From NCBI GenBank assembly GCA_039566865.1, contig CM076954.1, positions 16,578,001 through 16,642,000 on the forward strand: a DNA stretch of 64,000 bases, read 5' to 3'. The DNA is from Aurelia coerulea (Eukaryota; Cnidaria; Scyphozoa; Semaeostomeae; Ulmaridae). The notes under the pieces are model-generated. The model was not told where the DNA came from. It worked only from the letters and a program-made list of their open reading frames with translations, and made no database searches. The translations under genes and the position numbers were made by a program. This document shows, piece by piece, positions 52,801-58,800 of the stretch; position 1 is the stretch's first letter; each line of letters begins with the position of its first letter.

Positions 52801-55800
52801 CAACAACATGTTTTCCTTCAAACTTGGACTTATGAACTTTCACATAAAAAATTGGGATGACAAGAAAGAAAGAGCGCACCGATGTTTCTATTCACATTAA
52901 AATGAGGTTAATTCGTAGTCATGGCAACCTTCGGCAATTAGAAAATTTTATCGCTGCGGTGTGAGCTGTGGTGAGCTCATGGAAGCTAAGTGGCCTTCAA
53001 AATGAGGAAATTCTGATTGAGATTGAAAGATTTGTTGATTCTTGGATTGAGAAAACATTCATCTGGATACTTGTGGCTTTTGTTCATTGCTAACGTCACT
53101 GAAAACTTGAATTTTGAGGCGTTTTATTATCTGAGGCTTGAGCCGACAAGTTAGGCAGATATGCCATTGCCTGGAGCACTCGGCTTTTCGTATAGTGTTG
53201 CTAGGGTTTCTATATCGGACATGAAATTGATGGAAACAATTTCGTCCCAATTTTCAAAGTGAAAGTCCATGAATTGTAGTTATAGCGTCAATCAGTCTAT
53301 TAATGGCAATAACTACGAACTTGTAATCGGTTTAATGAAAGATCGATGCCAGCAGACTTACCTGAAACGCATTGCATGGAGCAGCAGCTTGTTTTCCTTT
53401 TGCCATTTGCATCATTTGAATATGTTTTCTGCAACAAAATGAGATCTAATTTCTTTCCTCAGATTGCCAAGACAAAATTACTTACTGCGATTACTACAAG
53501 AAGAAAGGATACTGCACTCAACGATACATCAATTACATGAAGAAGAACTGCCCAAAATCTTGTAAATTCTGCAATCCAGGTTAGCTTAGCTTTGATGTAA
53601 AAGCAAGCAGTCTTAAATCAACTATAAAATGACTATTTTGCAGTCCAAAAGGTCTATGAGTAAAAAATGGATTTTAGTTAGCAACTGTACTTGAAATATC
53701 ACAAACAAACGCTACCTCTGTAATGATGCAGTAGCTTCTAAACATCGCTAAGATCTTTGGGAAATGTCCTGACATTTCAAATCGCTAGGAGATCCTATGT
53801 TATGAATAATCTGTCTAGGAAAGATAAGGCTCAAATCCTTACTGGTTGCCAGAGCATGCGGAAATCATCCAATTTCATGCTTGTCAGCCAATGAGATCAC
53901 CGCTTTCTAGCCCCTGGAGACAAAATCGGTCGTTTGAGGTAAATTTTCTAGTACCCTCACTAAAACTGAAATGGATGCTAGAATACTTCAGTTATTCGCA
54001 ATTTTTTTTTATAAATCAGTTGTGGGGATGTCCGTCCAGAGTTGTTTACATGTTTAGGCACATAGCTTGTTTGGGGCCGGAGCTGCGTTCATTTTCCGGT
54101 CGAAGAATATTGACCTTCGTTGAAATATCTATAGAAATCGCTACAAATGAGATATACAGATAAGAATTTCAGCAATGATGCATACTGACCTCAGCAATAA
54201 CCCAAACTCCTTTACTGCTATCATATCTCAAAATTGGAGGCAATTTCTAATGATTTCTGGTAGAGATATCATTTGGGCCTAAGCTTGTCCTCGCTTAAAA
54301 CTCATTCCATTGCACTTAAAAAGTAATGGTAAAATTCTAGAGCTGAATAATGCACTTACCCATGACTCAGGCACCAATTTGACTTCGTTTGCCTTTTTTA
54401 CATTAGCAAATTTTTATAAGAAACGACCAGTTGTGGGTGAATTGCAAAAACTTTCCTCGGTCCATATTTTTATCTGCACAGTCTATCCGCTTCAAACAAC
54501 AAACAGTGAACTTTGTATCATAAAAGTCTTGCATCACAAAACATTCCTATAGAACGATTCCATGCGCCTTAGCGAGGCACTCGTGAATTGTTTTCACGCA
54601 TTTGGTTCAATCAGTCAATACAAACAAACAAAGTGCAAAACCGGGAATCTTTTTTAGCGAACCCAAAACAATGTTTTGTTCTTTTTATGTTTTGCATTGA
54701 TTGAAATAAGAACGAAAAGAACGAAATGCGTGAATACAATTCACGAGTGCCTCGCTAAAGCACATGGAATCGTTCAAAAGGAATGTTCTGTGATGCAAGA
54801 CTTTTATGATACAATGTCAAAGTTTGTTGTTTGAAGCGGAGAATCTGTGTAGAGAAAAATATGGACCGAGGAAAATTTTTGCAATTCGCCCACAACTGGT
54901 TGTTTCTTACAAAAATTTGGCAAATTAAAGAAGGCAAACGAAGTCAAACTGGTGTCTGAGTCATGGGTAAGCGCATTATCTAGCTCAAGAACTTTACCAT
55001 TACTTTTTAAGTGCAATGGAATGAGTTTTAAGCGAGGACAAGCTTAGGCCCAAATGATGTCTCTACCAGAAATCGTTAGAAATTGCCTCCAATTTTGAGA
55101 TATGATAGCAGTGAAAGAGTTTCGGTTATTGCTCAGGTCAGTATGCGTAATCGCTGAAATTCTTATCTGTATATCTCATTTGTAGCGATTTCTATAGATA
55201 TTTCAACGAAGGTCAATATTATTCGACCGGAAAATGAACGCAGCTCCGGCCCCAAACGAGCTGTGTGCCTAAACATGTAAACAACTCTGGACGGACATCC
55301 CCACAACTGATTTATTAAAAAAAATTGCAAATAACTGAAGTATTTTAGCATCCATTTCAGTTTTAGTGAGGGTACTAGAAAATTTACCTCAAACGACCGA
55401 TTTTGTCTCCAGGGGCTAGAAAGCGGTGATCTCATTGGCTGACAAGCATGAAATTTGATGATTTCCGCATGCTCTGGCAACCAGTAAGGATTTGAGCCTT
55501 ATCTTTGTCTGGGAAATTTCTATCATAAGAAAATTGACAACATTGGCACAAAAATCAATATCACATAAAATTCCATGTGATAAAGCAAATATGAATAATA
55601 TATGCATTATAAAATATATGATAATACAACTGGTAGGATTTTCAAGGACTTTTTTCGTATAAAAGACCATACCGAATTACTGCCATGTTAGACATAAATG
55701 GCTGCTGATCTATTTTGCCCCGGGGGGTCTACCTTGGAGAAAAACAACGGGGATGTGTCTGCCAAAAGATAATTTTATGACCCTCTCCTGGAATAAATGT

Positions 55801-58800
55801 TTGAAAACATAGTACCTGTCCTGGATAATACATGTGTCTTTTGTGAATTACCTTAATTTTGCATGTCAAATCTGACCTGTCCTGGGAAAAAGCTTTAATG
55901 AAGATACCTGTGCCGGAATAAATACAAAAAAGGTATAACCCTGTCCTGAATTTTCTTCCGAAAATGGGGCCCTATTGGCAGGAACATCCCCGGGTGCTCA
56001 GTGTATTAAGTAGAGCCCCCGCGTATTTTGCTAACTAGCCTCTTGATTTTTTTCCAGCTGGTAAAACAACAACAACGACAGCACCAAAAACTCAGTCACC
56101 ATCAACTGGTAATCTATGACAAAAATTCCATTTCAAGAATGTTATATCTCATTACCATTTCTTAGTGCTATCGCTCTGATGATTCTCGTGAAGCTTTTTG
56201 TTTTATCAAGGATGAATATTTTGCAATTAAGTTTGGTTCATAGGATTTCATTCTTTCAAAGAATTGCATGTCCAGATGTTACAGGTTTTAATGCTTTAGT
56301 GAAATGAACTAATATTTATTTCCAGGAAAAACTTCTAAATTGTCACAGGGTGGTTTGTCGAATGTAATCTAATACTTTGCGTTTTCCTGAAGGATATCGT
56401 CAAAAGGCTTGAAAAGACACCATTTTTGTGTGGCTTTGTTATTACCCGAGTTCCTCTGTTATCTTTCATGAAAAAGATATCTAAACCAAGAGAACCCCTT
56501 CTCTTAAGAATGGGGATAGCTCAGAGGTAGTACGCTCGACTACCAATCTGAAGGTTGGTGGTTCGAATCCCCACTCTGCCGAACCTACTACGTAGAGTGA
56601 GGAGAGTCATCAACTCTCTGTAATTCCCAGCTAAAGGAATCATGAGGTGTGGTCACACACATCGAGAGGAGGGACCAGGACGCTTCATCGATATGCTTAG
56701 CTTTTCAGCGTTCTAAACTACCTTCGCATGCTAGGTAGAAATATAGAGAAAAAACCTCTTGCCTTTTATATTCTATGCATTACCTGAATAGATGTATGAT
56801 TGCTTTCCATCTGTCCATGTAAACAATAATAATTTCTTTTACTAGGAATTTGCGGTAGGCCAGCTGTTGGCCAGGGAAGAGTCATTGCTGGAAAAGATGC
56901 CCGCAAAGGAGCATGGCCATGGCAAATTTTAATGCTCTATATGCGACATCCTATGTGTGGAGGAGCATTGATCTCAGCCAACTGGGTCGTAACTGCTGCT
57001 CACTGTGTTTACAGGAGGAATGCAACACAGGTTAAAGTGAGGTAATGTCGAGTTCAATTTTTAAACATAAAACTAATGAAAATTTTCCCTCCTGTGCGGC
57101 ATTTTTGATTTTATCATTGCGATTCTGGAGATTGCTGCAAAAATATCAATCAAACCTTGCAAATCTAACGCCACCTACTTAACTTACAATATCTTTGAAA
57201 GGATTTTGAGGGCTTGACAACAACATAAAAGTCTGATACTTTTAAAACAATTGGACGTCTAAAACAGTATTAATTCTATATTTCATCAATTCATATTGTT
57301 TTTAACTTATATTGTGTTTAACTTATAGTGGCGATTAGAGTACTAGTATCAGCTTCTCGTTTTTCTTTGTGCATGTTGTTCCAGAAGTGTTGTTTGTCTT
57401 TTCTTGTTCTTTCAATGGCCATGAGGTAGTCATGCTCTTTTGCTCTCCACGACATCGTTCATGTAGCGTTGGTAGCGTGATGGTAATTAACAATAGTGAG
57501 TAGATGTATTGTAACGTTTCATCTGAATATCAAAAGCACATCCAGTATTTATCAGTAAGAATTGTTTATGCATGTTTCATATTTTGAGAAGATCAAATGT
57601 TGGCCTGGCCTACCTTAGTTTTTGACCGTTATGGCCTTATTAACAATGCCCAAAAATCAACAACCTTCGCAACATACCCCCAGTCCTTTGTTGACTAAAG
57701 CATGCCAAGAGATGCCAAGCATCAATCAAATGCTGAAAGCAGCATGTTTGTTCTTCTTCTGTGTTCATCGAAACTATCAAGTCATACTGCAAGCGATGCA
57801 ACTACGCGCCATCATTCCTTCTTGGCCTAAATTTCAAAATGCGCACAAAAACTAAGGTAGGCAAACATTAAACATTTGATCTTCACGTTGCCCGTGTGTA
57901 TATTTGCAGTTGTATGTTCTCCGTGTAAAGGCCTAGAGGCAGTCATGATACTCCATGTGGTATCATCCTTGCAGTGTCGTAAAGTACATGAGTTTGTACG
58001 CAGTGTCTCAAACAAATTCGTCTTTGTAAACATTGAACAAAAAAATATAGATAAAGATGTTGTATTTGGGATCAATTTAATCTCTACCCACACTTGTTGT
58101 GGAATGTTCGCTATATTTTCAAAGGGCATGTTTTCTGGCCATAACGTGGAGCATTTGCTGTCTGTTGAAGATAACCAGATATCACTTTCAAATCCTCCTT
58201 ACAGAGTTGGTGAGCACGTTGTATCAAGCACTCGTGATGGTAAGCACACAGACATCCAAGTTGAGAAGATTATTTCTCATCACAATTACTCCAAAAGCAG
58301 ACACGACAATGATATTGCGTTATTGAAGCTATCTCGGCCTGCTACATTCAACAAGTTTGTAAAACCAGTTTGTCTTCCACGATACAAAGAAGATGTTCCT
58401 GTGGGCACAGAATGTTACATCACAGGTAATTCATTACACGATTGCACTCCTAATATCATTTCATTGCAAATTCAGTACAGGTCGTGCACAAATTGACACA
58501 ACAAGAATTCTCAAGAATTCTTAATCATCTTTTTATTAATTGATATCAATCTCTGTCTCTCAATTCTTATTCTCAATTCTTGTTCTCGATTAATATGAAG
58601 CTCTGTTCTCATTCCTATTCCTTATGCAGGTTGGGGAAAGATTACTCATCCAGGGAGAATGTACTCCAAACTTCAAGAGGGGAAGATGCCAGTTGTCAAC
58701 AATACTGAATGTACCAAGCTGAATACCAAAAACCTTGGCATCCAGGTTTGTCTGTATAGCTTATTTTACCAACCTTACATGATTAATGTCCAAATTAATT

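Noticed and set aside
11912..53579. ShK exons as separate venom peptide genes
   Set aside because: No signal peptide, start or stop accompanies any ShK exon, and all are phase 1-1 internal exons of a larger gene.
53846..55480. Conserved 105-codon ORF present twice, once on each strand
   Set aside because: Duplicated only because it lies in the arms of a palindrome; no start context, domain or independent sign of coding.
56513..56585. Possible tRNA gene
   Set aside because: T stem one base short, acceptor ends do not pair, and the same head with the same downstream body recurs at 41777; it is a SINE.
57876..58204. Open frame of about 110 codons directly upstream of the catalytic-Asp exon
   Set aside because: The acceptor at 58204/58205 (TCCTCCTTACAG) fits the S1 fold exactly; the upstream part has no protease similarity. 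Probably chance, though intron retention is not excluded.
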